DNA from: Candidula unifasciata
Lineage: Eukaryota > Mollusca > Gastropoda > Stylommatophora > Geomitridae
Direction: 5' to 3'
Assembly (NCBI GenBank): GCA_905116865.2
Contig: CAJHNH020004990.1
Coordinates: 322,501-386,500, forward strand
DNA: 64,000 nucleotides
Shown: positions 31,526-43,515 of the stretch, one piece after another
How positions within the stretch are numbered: position 1 is the first letter of the stretch
Layout of the letters: each line of letters begins with the position of its first letter
Program-made: the position numbers and the translations under genes
The notes under the pieces: model-generated
Databases searched by the model: none
The model's input: the letters and a program-made list of their open reading frames with translations, nothing else
Told to the model about the DNA's origin: nothing

Positions 31526-32110
31526 TACCTTTACACACACGCATATGTGAGCGCCCCCTTTACACATAAATCCCCATCTTTGCCCCCACCCACTCCAGCT
31601 GGACAAGCCCGTGCTCGCGTGTGAACGCCGTGCACTGATGAAATATCGTGCCTCTGAGCTGATTCATAATGGATGGCTGGCAACATGATCGGAGTCCCTA
31701 GTTACGCCACGCTTCAATCTATATTCTATAGAAAATGTTGCAGGTCTAAGCTAGTTGCCCGCAGTATGAATTTTTCATATCTTCGACGGAAGTAATTAAA
31801 GATATCAGGAACCTGTTTTCCTAATGCTCAGAGTTGTTTTTAAACCAGAATTTTGCAGCTTTTTTTCCCCCCAGATAATTGTTAAATACATGTATTCTTT
31901 TTCTTCTTCTGTCTTTCTAGCCCCCAAGTGAACATAGGCCATAGAGCAGCTCCCGCTAAGTTGTTCTATTCTTCACTTTCGCATGCAGCTCTCCCATGTC
32001 TTCCCTATCTTTTTTAACTTCACACTCTAGCTTCCTTCTCCATTGAAAGGGGGGGGGGGGTGGGGGGGGGGTGTCTTCCTTTATTTCTATGGGCTCCTCT
32101 GGAAATAGTA
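31526..32110. other. non-coding stretch
   Basis: A G-run at 32048-32070. Nothing else recognised. Confidence 0.4.
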
Positions 32111-32393
32111 CTCCATAAGTTAGTACTTTAATTATTATTCACCCCACACAAAAGAAATCCGGGAGATCCCATGAGAGTCCAGTATTCTATGGGTATTATA
32201 TGATTGGGGTTAGGGTTAGGGTTAGGGTTAGCACGACTATGAAACTGATCTTTGTCAGCCCCGACCGCCTCAGAGACACCGACTAACCCTAACCCTAACC
32301 CCAACCCACAACACCCCTAGAATATTGGACTTTCCTGATAACTCCTGGAATTCCTTTATTTGGGGTGAATAAGAACTAAAGTACCCATGAGTT
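32111..32393. mobile_element. foldback element with telomere-like arms
   Basis: Long imperfect inverted repeat: tagtactttaattattattc plus acccc at the left pairs with the complement of tggggtgaataagaactaaa at the right. Inside, the left arm carries about four TTAGGG units (32209-32231) and the right arm the complementary CCCTAA units (32282-32300). No ORF. Confidence 0.8.
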
Positions 32394-32592
32394 TTGACTG
32401 ACTGACTGACTTTCTACCCCACCAGGACATCAAACAAGCGATAAACACCCGATGACACAAAGTGCCACCATGTGGATGGGGATGACCGTGGAGAGGTCAC
32501 AGAAACCGCGTTCAGACAATTGGCCATATTGAAGGCCTGCCTATATTGCGGCCCCTGGCAAAAGCCAGGGTGGGGCTTCAAATAAAAAAAAA
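32389..32592 (+). repeat. dispersed repeat A copy, full
   Basis: From tgactgactgactgactttc through accccaccaggacatcaaac and gtgccaccatgtggatgggg to cagggtggggcttcaaataa and an A-run. The poly-A-like end suggests retroposition. Confidence 0.7.
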
Positions 32593-32961
32593 TTTCATCC
32601 TAAAAAGGACGTTAATCTCTTACCCATGAGTTTAGTATTACCATTCATAACTCCCGTTGACATTAGCTTGGACCTTGTGAGACAGAAAGAGTTATGGCTT
32701 ATAAAGCGTATAGTGTTACTAACACTGTTAGTGTCACATTTATTGACTAACTGACATTCGATAGTTGACACGGTCAACATCACGGTGACCGACTTTACTT
32801 CCAAAAAATGTACGTATATCAATCTTAGGCTTGGCCTGACTAGGTAGAGCATTTAAGTGAAAACAAATATGTCATAAGGGGGGATTACCTCTGTCAGTAC
32901 TAATCAACTCCTCGTGCGTCTACTTGTTATTTATTATTGGTATTGCTCTTCTAAACATTTT

Positions 32962-33172
32962 GTTGCCAATGTAACTGTGATAATAAACTTGGTATTACAA
33001 ATATTGCCAATGTAACTGTGATAATAAACACGGTATTACAAATATTGCCAATGTCACTGTGATAATAAACATGGTATTACGCATATTGCTAATATAACTA
33101 GGATAATAAACATGGTATTCCAAATGTTGTCAATGTAAATGTGATGAAAAAACATGATATTACAAATGTTAC
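32962..33172 (+). repeat. 41 bp tandem repeat, five units
   Basis: Unit core gccaatgtaactgtgataat plus aaacatggtattacaaat. Divergence increases toward the right. Confidence 0.88.
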
Positions 33173-33955
33173 TGAAACACCTTTGTCCAGAGTTTTTTTT
33201 TTCTTTCGTTTAATGGTGCCTGTAAATAAATTAACCACTGAGTGTCTACTAAACGGTGCCAGTACGCCCTACAACATGTCTGTTAGCGTTATTATTTAAA
33301 TGGATTTAAACATTAATTACTGTAAGCGACATATAGCTCGGGAATCATGAGTTAAAGTGACACCTGCCTGGGACTAGAAAAATTAAAACAAACGACCACC
33401 GCACTGACAGACAAGCATGTTAACCTCTAAACTACCATATCTCCATTACCAATGGTCGCTTCACATAAAACATCACTAAACCCTCCCTACTACTTTTTTC
33501 TTTCACAACTTGCTTCATATAAAACACCACTAAACCCTCCCCACTACTCCCCCCCCCCCCTCCACAGCTTGTATGTATGTCCCAGACGTGTTTTGTTGTT
33601 AGCAACAGGCTTTTGAAATCAGGCTTGCATTCGTGAAACTGAATGTCTTATTTGGCCCTACACTCGATTATGTAAATGAGGTCTTTATAGTCTAAAAACC
33701 CGCGTGTTTATTCGGTGCAGTCTGGGCTTTTATGTCCCTTGGACATATTCAAGTGTAAAGGTAATGAAAGAATACTGTGTATACAAAATGTCGCTTGCGT
33801 TAAACAGGGAGATTGTGAATTGAAAATGGGTGTTATATGGGTATTGAAAATAGGGCAGAGACACAACAAGTTGTCAAAAACGACTTATACAGAACGTTAA
33901 GCAGTACTATTTGAAAGTGAGATATTAACTCGCTATTGATTTGTTGTGTTGTTGT
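33173..33955. other. AT-rich non-coding stretch
   Basis: A short direct repeat (cataaaacaccactaaaccc, near 33465 and 33513). No gene. Confidence 0.4.
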
Positions 33956-33962
33956 TGTATTT

Positions 33963-34112
<150 letters not shown>

Positions 34113-35320
34113 TTTATATTTTTATTTTTTCAGTTGTTGTTTTGTTTTGTAAAAATGTTTAACTCAGAAGCAATTACCTCTCATTATTGACAGTCTAATT
34201 ACTGACAGGCATCTGTATAAGATTTAGTTCATCCAAATAAAATACACTCACGTCGTTTTGGGAACAACCCCCACCCCTCTCTTTTCCCCCAAAGGACACA
34301 TTATAACTAACTTTGTATGGAAACAATCATTAAAAGTACTTTGGTATGTCTGTTGCACATGAGAACTGGGCGCAGATAAGAATGCCCGCGGGAAGCAGCG
34401 TTGATCATAACAGACTCTATCCACGGTGGTGACTGAGTATTCGCGGTCCCCAGTTATGGGACTGTAAACTTCCTGCACATTCGACCTTTTAGTTATTTGT
34501 TTTTCCTAATCCGAGAATGCCTGATTTCCGGTCCACTACCCTTAGAAGATTATCAAAGCGATGCTGTGTCACTAAACGAAACGCTTTTCCTTGCAAGCTG
34601 TATTTCATGTGCTCTCAAGTACTCTTTTTGCATTCACAAATATCAACAATCCCAGAGAGTACAATAGGAAGCTATTTGTATATTATCTCATTACAGTATG
34701 TGTGCCCCTTTAAAGATACTAGTATCCTGAGCATAGATTTCTCCTAGATTTATTATATATATATTGTTTGAAAATGTAGGCATAAGTTGTTCACATTCGA
34801 TGTATGACTGGAATATTGTCTGTAGGGACTGAGGCCAGTAGGGCAGAATGTAAGAATGTGTATCAAATTCTTAACCTTTTAAAAATAAAGTCCGTTTGTT
34901 CATTCTTTCTGGTCTTTCCATCTGTGTAATACAGTCAGTTGAAACGAAGAAGTCCACAGGAAACCGTAAAACATACGTTGCTGAGGGGCCAAAGGTGCTG
35001 GCTGGATTTCTTTCACCACACTGTTGCATATATCTACACATATATGAAGATAACGGAATAGAGGACTAAACTGTAATTCCTAATTGACGTACATCGGCAC
35101 GGCAAAATGGTGGTGGTGGTGATGATGATAATGATGTTGAATGCAATCAGGATTGTCAGAGCACACTCGGTCCAGGAAATAGCAGCACACAGAGCATGCG
35201 ACAGCGGTGGCACTGTCCTCAAGTGCATTCTGGGGCTCTAGTTTGGAGAACAGCGAGCATAGAATAGACCCCCTGTTCGCCTAACTAGCATGTCATAGGA
35301 TGCCACTAATTAGAGATGTT
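34113..35320. other. non-coding stretch
   Basis: No gene or repeat family recognised. A short ggtggtggtggtgatgatga tract at about 35109. Confidence 0.4.
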
Positions 35321-35325
35321 TCCTA

Positions 35326-35420
35326 GGAGTGCATCTGCCTGAGAGGCAAAGAACCAACAGTCTGCATACAAATAAGCCAGATCTGTTCTCCCAGTTCAAA
35401 AGCTCCTGTTTTGTTCTTCA
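35326..35420 (+). mobile_element. GAA-tailed repeat (repeat C), fragment
   Basis: tgcatctgcctgagaggcaa and aaccaacagtctgcatac, the internal part of the family. Confidence 0.6.
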
Positions 35421-35679
35421 AAGATTAAGTAGGAGTCCAATACACACACACACGTGTGTGCATGTGTGTGTGTGTTTCTGCAGGTACCAACATCGTTTTC
35501 ATTCATTTTTATTTTCAGCGCTTCCGAAATAGACAACATTTGGTGAGAATTGGCACTGTTTTAAACACCACTGTATGAGGAGTATTGCCACTTTCTTTTT
35601 TTTTTTTTTTTTAAAGAAAAAGGCCCAAATTACACACTATAGACTACAATATGGGAAATAAAATGTTAGGAATCATAAT

Positions 35680-36532
35680 AAACCCTTCTGGGATAGAAAC
35701 GGTTAGAAAATCATAATTAAGTTTCTGGGATAGAAAAGTTAAAAATCATAATTAAGTTTTCTGGGATAGAAAAGTTAAGAATCATAATTAGGTTTTCTGG
35801 GATAGAATAAGTTGAGAATAATAATTAAGTTTTCTGGGATAGAAAAAGTTAAGAATCATAATTAGGTTTTCTGGGATAGAATAAGTTGAGAATCATAATT
35901 AGATTTTCTGGGATAGAAAAAGTTAAGAATCATAATTAGGTTTTCTGGGATAGAAAAAGTAGAGAATAATAATTAAGTTTTCTGGGATAGAAAAAGTAAG
36001 AATCATAATTAGGTTTTCTGGGATAGAATAAGTTGAGAATCATAATTAGATTTTCTGGGATAGAAAAAGTTAAGAATCATAATTAGGTTTTCTGGGATAG
36101 AATAAGTTGAGAATCATAATTAGATTTTCTGGGATAGAAAAAGTTAAGAATCATAATTAGGTTTTCTGGGATAGAATAAGTTGAGAATCATAATTAAGTT
36201 TTCTGGGATAGAAAAAGTTAAGAATCATAATTAAGTTTTCTGGGATAGAAAAAGTTAAGAATCATAATTAAGTTTTCTGGGATAGAAAAAGTTAAGAATC
36301 ATAATTAAGTTTTCTGGGATAGAAAAAGTTAAGAATCATAATTAAGTTTTCTGGGATAGAAAAAGTTAAGAATCATAATTAAGTTTTCTGGGATAGAAAA
36401 AGTTGAGAATCATAATTAAGTTTTCTGGGATAGAATAAGTTGAGAATCATAATTAAGTTTTCTGGGATAGAAAAAGTTAAGAATCATAATTAAGTTTTCT
36501 GGGATAGAAAAAGTTAAGAATCATAATTAAGT
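35680..36532 (+). repeat. 37 bp minisatellite, about 23 units
   Basis: Unit gttttctgggatagaaaaag plus ttaagaatcataattaa. The right half is more homogeneous than the left, and variants (aataagttgag against aaaaagttaag) alternate in the middle. Confidence 0.95.
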
Positions 36533-36817
36533 CCTCCATTGTGTTCTATCTTGTGCAAAAACATTGATGTATCAGGTGTAGAATGAATCCAGTCTAGTAC
36601 TTTTGGTCTCTTTCATGGAAGTTCGTACTAGAAAATTCTTTGGGCATTCTCGTTTCCACTTATGACTGCCTGTCTAGTGATTTTCTGTCAGCTTCTCCTC
36701 GTAATATACGAGCAATGACAAAAACTTACAAACGTACGTGGCGAGGTGATCAAGCCGTTGGCGTCGTCCTTTGAAGGTCGTGGTCAGGTATGTAGTTTTA
36801 CGGAGATCCCTATGAAT

Positions 36818-37050
36818 CGTCGCCGAAGCTACGGAGTTTGTGCTCTGTGCGACGCTCTCGGCAGGCGGCTAGTCGTTATGCGGAGAGAGACCGAGCCGTG
36901 TGGGATAAAACCCGGTGCAGCGAAGTCAAGTCTGTCGACTTTAATCTTTAAACTATTATTGCCTAGTAAAACCACAAACTGCAACAACAAGACAAAAAAA
37001 AAAATATGCGATTTTTTTTTGCGACGTTAAGTAAAAGATATGCAACTAAC
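36818..37050 (+). mobile_element. SINE family 2, diverged copy
   Basis: Keeps gataaaacccggtgca, cctagtaaaaccacaaac and agatatgcaactaac positions but is strongly diverged. Confidence 0.5.
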
Positions 37051-37384
37051 TTTCTATACGTTTTTATTATTTTCCTGTCTTTGCCAGAGGTCCGTATTGT
37101 TATCAGTCAACCGTTGAGGGCGTTCGGTAATGGCTGATTAGACACACTCGGGCCGGAAATGTCAATTACAGCGAGAGGCAAGAAGTACAGATGTCACTCA
37201 GGCGAAGGTAACTCGAACGTTTAGCTCTCGCAAGCTTTGCTTTTTCCTTAACGTCTTCAGGCGAAGGTAACTCGAACGTTTAGCTAGAGCAAGACAGTCT
37301 GTCCGGCTGTTCATTTTCCAGCACACCGACACCCGCATCCCCTCCGGAGGAAAGATCCAGACAATGCTCCGAATCTTTGACCCC

Positions 37385-37690
37385 AGAAGCGAAGCATGCC
37401 ACTCTGTATGAAGCATGCCACTCTGCACGAATCATGCCACTCGACAAGAAGCTTGCCACTCTGTACGAAGTGTGCCACTCTGTACGAAGCATGCCACTCT
37501 GCATGAAGCATGCCACTCGACAAGAAGCATACCACTCTGAATGAAGCATGCCACTCGACAAGAAGCATACCACTCTGAATGAAGCATGCCACTCGACAAG
37601 AAGCATACCACTCTGAATGAAGCATGCCACTCGACAAGAAGCATGCCACTCTGCATGAAGCCCGCCACTCCGCACGAAGCATGCCTATCC
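37385..37690 (-). repeat. 19 bp minisatellite with 38 bp higher-order unit
   Basis: Unit gaagcatgccactctgaat alternates with gaagcatgccactcgacaa in the middle, giving a 38 bp dimer, with single variants at both ends. The minus-strand Cys/Trp-containing open frames are repeat artefacts. Confidence 0.92.
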
Positions 37691-38081
37691 GACTTTCAAC
37701 TGCAATTACAATGTTTGCATGTGCCAGTGATAAGTTTTCGCATCCCCGTGGGGACGGTTCTGAGAACAGGTGAAGCCATCTTTGGTTCTGCTTCCTCACT
37801 TCCTCATTTACCTCTTCGGGTGTCCAAAGCGATTTAAAAGTCTGAATTATTTTATTCTGAGCACCTGGACAACGTGGTCTGATTGTAGTTCTTCAATAAG
37901 TGGGCCACCCCGCCTCCCCCCCCCCCCTCTTTTAGAGTTGTTGTTGCTGTCTTCGTGACAAAGGACCACACAAACCAACGATGCGACAGCTGCCTCAGAC
38001 ATAATATGAAAATAAACACTTGGGGGGAAAAAACACAGAAGTTATCTGTATAGCTGGAGAACATCAAACAATTGACACAAA

Positions 38082-38700
38082 AAGACACAAGTTCAACACT
38101 TTAAATACTTGGGGAGCATCTTCACACGTGATGGCCGAATAGACAGAGAGCTTGAAACAAGAATCGAACAAGCCACTAAGGTCGTGTATCAATTAACCCC
38201 AGTTTTGGAATATCCAGCTATCCCAATATAGATTTTTTTCAAAGACAAATTATAAATGCATTCTTTATTCTAACATTTTGCTATCAGTTTCGGACGCTGA
38301 CTAAAGAATACGAAAAAGAACTGACCCCCCTGCGAAATGAGATGTTTGAAAAAGGCCGTGAACACTGCTAGAAGAAATCATGTGAGAAACGAAGAAGTTA
38401 AAAAAAAACTATTGGAACGACGCCTACAGTTACATTCTTGAAAAACAAAGGACTGAAATGGTTTGGTCATTTAATGATAATGAATCCAATGATGCTAACA
38501 ACAAAAGGTACAGCGTGCCAATAGAAAAGCCAACAGAAAGGGGATGACCAAGAAGATTATGCATTGAGGGAGTCACTGGTACCTCCTTGGGCGTCCACAA
38601 AATCACGGCCTCCCAGAAAACCGTCCACCTGTTAGCCTACGACGCCTAGCGGCGCAAAGCAGAAAATGGACAAAAGAAAATAAATTTTTATTCTGTAACT
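38082..38700 (+). mobile_element. LINE reverse transcriptase thumb and C-terminus
   Basis: FKYLGSIFTRDGRIDRELET and IEQATKVVYQLTP at 38095-38205, then after frameshifts WFGHLMIMN-like and an RGRP-like region near 38540. The same group as the fragment at 300-757. Confidence 0.78.
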
Positions 38701-39265
38701 TACAAGATATATTGGATCACCTGCTTTGACTGTCCCAAGAAAGTCGTGGCGATTAGTCACTATAGTTTACAGTTTACACTGTCAGACGCTGCATATATAA
38801 ATAAATAATCTAACGACCTAAACAATTTTGGAATTAATAGAATGGAAATTCTGCACTATACCCTTTTGATGCACGTATTCTGCAAATCAATCGCAAAATA
38901 AACATTTAGAAGACCATTAGTGTATATAATTGAAGTCCAAGAACTGTGCGTCCTTAGTTACTGCATACATCTCCGCGGTGAAATAGAAACCATGCGCGTC
39001 TGCTCGTGTGGTTTCTAGGTGTTAGCCCCTCCGTGACGTTTCTATTTGCCGCCCACGTGGAATATTAATTAAGGCTGTAAGTGATATGTAATTGTTAACA
39101 CCCACCCACACTGCACTATAGGTTACTTCCTAACTGTTGTGTGATAGCCCAATATAACTGTGATACATGGCTATAACTCTTAAAAGCTACATAAATCCCA
39201 TCTTGATATACTGAAGTAAATCATGAAAAACTGGCAGATGAGTGAAAATTATTTGGAGACTGGCG
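38701..39265. other. non-coding stretch
   Basis: No recognisable feature. Confidence 0.4.
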
Positions 39266-39269
39266 GAGA

Positions 39270-39630
39270 TGTAGTTTTATAAATGCACGATGAGAATACA
39301 CTGGACAGATCAAAAGAGTAATGAGAACGTCTTGAAAGAAACCACGGCCTTCTCTATTTATTTGAGAAGGCAGTGAAAGAAATTGACTCACAAAGAGAAC
39401 TGATTGCCAACACCAGAAGGAGACAATCTACATTCTTTGGTCACGTGATGAGAAGAAGAAAACTGGAGTTATTGAGACTGTAGGAACGTTGGAGGGGAGG
39501 AGGTGCAGAAGAAGACCGAGACAACAGATGCTGGATAGTTGGACATAATGGCTTGGAAGATCAGCTATGTCACAGTTGAGCGAGACTGAAAGTTGTGGGT
39601 AGACATGACCACCAACGCCACACGGCATGG
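39270..39630 (+). mobile_element. LINE reverse transcriptase C-terminal end
   Basis: AVKEIDSQRELIANTRRRQS and TFFGHVMRRRKLELL, then RCRRRPRQQMLDSW-like residues in a shifted frame. Its last part is the seed of the following tandem array. Confidence 0.75.
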
Positions 39631-39998
39631 ACTATGGAAGATCATCTGTGTCAGAGTTGATTGAAAGCACACGAGACAGAAGGTTGTGGGTATTCATGAG
39701 TACCAACGCCACACGGCATGGACTATGGGAGATCATCTGTGTCAGAGTTGATTGAGAGTAGACGAGACAGAAAGTTGTGGGTAGACATGACTACCAACGC
39801 CACACGGCATGGACTATGGAAGATCATCTGTGTCAGAGTTGACTGAAAGTACACGAGACAGAAAGTTGTGGGTAGACATGACTACCAACGCCACACGGCA
39901 TGGACTATGGAAGATCATCTGTGTCAGAGTTGACTGAAAGTACACAAGACAGAAAGTTGTGGGTAGACATGACTACCAACGCCACACGGCATAGCCTG
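39540..39998 (+). repeat. ~91 bp tandem repeat from LINE 3' end, five units
   Basis: Each unit carries ccaacgccacacggcatgga, gatcatctgtgtcagagttg and cagaaagttgtgggtagaca. Unit starts are spaced about 91 bp. The first unit is continuous with the LINE ORF end. Confidence 0.88.
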
Positions 39999-40111
39999 TA
40001 AGAAGAAGATTTGGCTACACGGTTGAAAGAGGTTTTGTAGCTGTTGCTTCTCATCCTTGAGATGCTAATCCAGTAGAATGTAAATCTTGAGGGGACAAAC
40101 TTTGTTAAAAA

Positions 40112-40250
40112 GTGATTCCCTGTCGACTGGCGTAGGCGATCATGTATCTCCACAGATCTCGGTCCCTTGCCCTCTAGATCATTTTCACCGATGATATCCT
40201 TTCATGCAGTCGTCAAAGTCCATCCGCTATCATCTCTGTCGGTCTGCCTC
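40112..40250 (-). mobile_element. LINE reverse transcriptase end fragment
   Basis: Minus strand encodes RARDRDLWRYMIAYASRQG-like and GRPTEMIADGL residues, the same tail as 29225-29450. A second piece of the tail (RGRGRPTEM) is near 40245. Confidence 0.65.
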
Positions 40251-40396
40251 TCCCTCTATTTCCGTTGTTCTTCCCAGTCATCACAATATTCTCCTCCAAA
40301 GTACCCCCCCCCCCTCTTTTTTCCCCCAATAAAAAAGTGATAGCCATTAAAAATAATTTCAAGAAATGTAAAGGTAGCCTGGGCGCTAACAGAAAG

Positions 40397-40455
40397 ATCA
40401 CCCACGGCCAGCTCCAGATTTTTATAAAAATCTGGAGCTGACCGTGGATCACCCA
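40397..40455. repeat. near-perfect inverted repeat (hairpin)
   Basis: Arms ccagctccagattttta and taaaaatctggagctg meet without a spacer, extended by cacgg/ccgtg. Direct copies of gatcaccca flank both sides. Confidence 0.8.
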
Positions 40456-40587
40456 TGCAGTGCTAATTCACATAAAGATGCGAAGCTAGCACTAAGTTAT
40501 TCCCCTTATATTGTACTCCCTCCAACACAGCACATGCAAATTTAAGTACATTATCTTCTTTTTCTCTTCATAAGATTACCTTACTGG

Positions 40588-40835
40588 GAGTCGCCGTGGT
40601 TAGCGGCTAGACGCTCGCTTGCGGATCGGAAGATCGTGGGTACGGGTCCTGACGGTGCAAGACGGTTTTTTTTTTTTTCAAAAATAGACTTTTCTTCCAG
40701 GTTGACCCAGCCTTGAGTGGATACCAGCTGCAGTCCTGTGAAGTAAAGGCGGCCGGCGTGATGTTGACCACATCACCCACCAAGTGCCCATTTGGTCTAT
40801 AAAAAAAATAGGTGAAAAGGTATAGGGTGTAAAGA
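40588..40835 (+). mobile_element. SINE family 1, full length
   Basis: tRNA-like head (ggttagcggctagacgctcg, gatcgtgggtacgggtcc), body (ggttgacccagccttgagtg, ggccggcgtgatgttgacca) and tail. Confidence 0.82.
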
Positions 40836-41059
40836 GCATCTGTGTTGTACATGTATTTCTAACGTATAATGCGCTGTTTATGTTGCCAAAGTAATGTATA
40901 TGTAAAGGACAAAAGAAGCGTAGATGGTGATACCGATGAAATTACTCTTTATAAAAAAAAAGGTTATTGACTTCGGATAGTATGACTTTCCTATACCAGT
41001 ATGTCCGCCGTGACCCTCTTTGAACCTTATTTTTCTTAATGCAGTATCACATTTGACCT

Positions 41060-41370
41060 TATGTTCTGGCGGAACTCTAGTCTTCTGCGGTTAAACCACT
41101 TGCCAGATGAGATGTCTGAGAAAAGCCGCCAACCTAACCATCCCAGATAGAGTGAATAATGATACTACCAGACAAATTATGGGAGCGACACCATGTACAA
41201 GACTTATTGAAAAACATCAGATCAAGTGGTTTGGCCATCTTGTTAGAATGCGGCAAGATCAAATACCATTACAAGCACTACATCTCAGAAGATCAGCTTC
41301 AAGAATCAAGAGGACGGCCGCGAAATTATTGATCGACAACATGAAGACACTGCACCTTCACTGAGTGAAA
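41060..41370 (+). mobile_element. LINE reverse transcriptase C-terminal fragment
   Basis: RQIMGATPCTRLIEKHQIKW plus FGHLVRMRQDQIPLQAL, preceded by MRCLRKAANLTIPDR. A typical post-thumb segment. No zinc-finger end remains. Confidence 0.78.
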
Positions 41371-41489
41371 ATAGCAGCCAGCGTGCACTGGATCGTCAAT
41401 TATTCCTCCCCTTGCCACCTAACGGCAGAAGTGGTTTATGATGATGACGATGAAACCAGTATAAACTATATATTAATGAATATGCATAT

Positions 41490-41830
41490 TCTTTTTCGTC
41501 TGCCCTTGATCCCCAAGTAGCGTACAGACCTTCACCCAAACGAGGTGAAGTTGTCCTGTCTTTTGCTATTGAAAGAGTTCTCGAGATTTCTTCCCTAAGC
41601 CTTTTCACTTCTCTTATCCATTACCCGTCTCTGTGAGTTCTTTTGTCTGCATTTATTCTTTGACCCCGTGAGCTGCAGAGCAAGAACAATCTAGTTACAT
41701 TGTTATCAGGATTACTTAATGCGTGTCCTGCCAATGCCAGCGTTTTCTCCTCATCTCTTGGTTCAGTGGAATTTGGTTCTCGACGTAAGATTCTGAACAT
41801 TGAAGATTCTGCCATTCCATTTAAATCCTT
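41490..41830 (-). repeat. dispersed repeat D, copy 1
   Basis: Minus strand encodes FRILRREPNSTEPRDEEKTL and KRLREEISRTLSIAKDRTTS. The same sequence recurs at 42470-42770, so it is a repeat with a coding-like past, possibly a LINE or transposon part. Function unknown. Confidence 0.65.
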
Positions 41831-42029
41831 CTATTTTGCGCAAGCACCAGTGTATGGAAATTTTAAAGTGATTAACAACTGTTTTAGTTTATCTCCATGT
41901 TTCAGCTCCATACAACTGTTCTGTTTTGACATCAGAGCTATATATTTCACGTTTGGCATTAGTTTTAATGATATCTGTTTTTATTTTTATTTGTTAATTT
42001 TTTTTTAAGATTATATTTTAATATTATTT

Positions 42030-42300
42030 TCTATATTGTGAGGGCCCTTTGGAAGCGAGTAAACTGTGCGGAGGCGCAGATAGATCATTACGGTCTAAGG
42101 AAAATGGGGCTGCGAGGAGTTACCAGGGAATCTGGCCGACGCTCAACACTCAGGGGAAGGATGAGACGGATATACAATCAGTGGGTTACTGGTACCCTCG
42201 GAACTGGAACTCTTCGCTTGCTGCTGAAGATAGAGACTGAGCACTTATGAGAATGACCCGAGTGCTGTGATGTCAATTCTCAATTCAATATTTAACATTT
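42030..42300 (+). mobile_element. LINE 3' end fragment
   Basis: Block cggaggcgcagatagatcat, gtctggccgacgctc-like and an end ccgagtgctgtgatgtcaat, shared with 49180-49350 and 62370-62450. It is the RNase H C-terminal region and 3' end of one LINE family. Confidence 0.65.
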
Positions 42301-42469
42301 TTATTTTTACTGTTATATGCTGGTGTTATTTTTGCAACGTCCTCTGGTTATTAGATTTTATTATAGTGTCAATTGTCGTCTACTATCCTTTTAAAACAAT
42401 GTTTCCGTAAGATAAATAATGCGGATACAAACTATACATTGATTCCAAATTTATTTATATTATTTTTGA

Positions 42470-42775
42470 AGGCCAAGTTGTCCTGTCTTTTGCCTGGCAA
42501 TTGTGTAAGAGTTCTCTGAGATTTCTTCCCTAAGCCTTTTCACTTCTCTCATCCTTCTTCTTCTTCTACCTCTCGTCTTCAGTGAGTTCTTTTGTCTGCA
42601 TTTATTCTTTGACCCCGTGGGCTGCAGAGCAGAGAAGAGAGAGAATCTAGTTACATTGTTAGAGAGAGGGGGATTACTTAATGAGTGTCCTGCACCAAGG
42701 CCAGCGTGGAGTTTGCTCCTCATCTCCTTGGTTCAGGAGAGAATTTGGATTCCACCCATGATATCGTAAGATTCT
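42470..42775 (-). repeat. dispersed repeat D, copy 2
   Basis: Minus-strand REVKRLREEISENSYTIARQ and GLGAGHSLSNPPLSNNVTRF match copy 1 with small indels. Confidence 0.65.
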
Positions 42776-42904
42776 GAAGACGGATGGAGAAATATACTGC
42801 AAGCCCCATGTGACATAATGACAGAACAGGACAATCAGTAAATCAATGAATAGTTAAATATAGAACACTACAATGTTTTAAAAAAGTCAAGGCTAAGCAA
42901 AAAC

Positions 42905-43445
42905 TGTTAGTGATTAGAAAGGATTATCATTACAACACTCCGGACAAATCCATAGGTGCTCCAATTTCCTCCTCAAAAGCTCCACAAGTGTAAAACGACT
43001 GATGACGCCTGTTCTGTATTGGATAATGAAACGTCTTCTCACCTTAGTGAAATGTTCATTTCTTGCAGCTCCAGGTTGCACCCCAATGTCCATCAGTCTA
43101 GACAGGGATACTGAGTCATGTCCTTTGGCGTGCTCCTCGTTACGGTAAATACAGCGCATAGCATTGATAACATCACTTCTGTCTAGTACTGGACCAGCCA
43201 TAGCAACCGCAGTGTCAGCAAGATAGTTTGCACGACCTTTCCTTGCACACCCGCTATTCGTGAAGTGCTTAGTGTTGCAATCCATTCTTGCCTGATTAAC
43301 CAAGCCTGAATTTGTTTTTAAGCATATTCATCGAGTCCGTAAGAATGCTTAAGTATGTGAACTCTTGAGTACCAAACCATGCTAATGCCCTTGTTACAGC
43401 CATAGTTTCCATTGTAAGGCTACTAGTTGTAATAGCAAAGGCGCA
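42905..43445 (-). mobile_element. LINE RNase H/3' fragment
   Basis: Minus strand encodes GRANYLADTAVAMAGPVLDR, GHDSVSLSRLMDIGVQPGAA and LEHLWICPECCNDNPF. Close to the copy at 9380-9890. It ends where the tubulin promoter begins. Confidence 0.8.
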
Positions 43446-43515
43446 AAGGATTTAACCAACACTTACTAACAAACATTGTGATTCACTCAAGCGTAACCAT
43501 ATGCGCATGCATTAT

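Noticed and set aside
32205..32305. Chromosome end or telomere
   Set aside because: Only about four TTAGGG units, in inverted pairs inside a foldback element, with ordinary sequence on both sides.
35680..36532. CRISPR-like array
   Set aside because: Units are contiguous with no unique spacers, and the DNA is animal.
37280..37799. Cys/Trp-rich secreted-like peptides on the minus strand
   Set aside because: Produced by the 19 bp minisatellite in overlapping frames.
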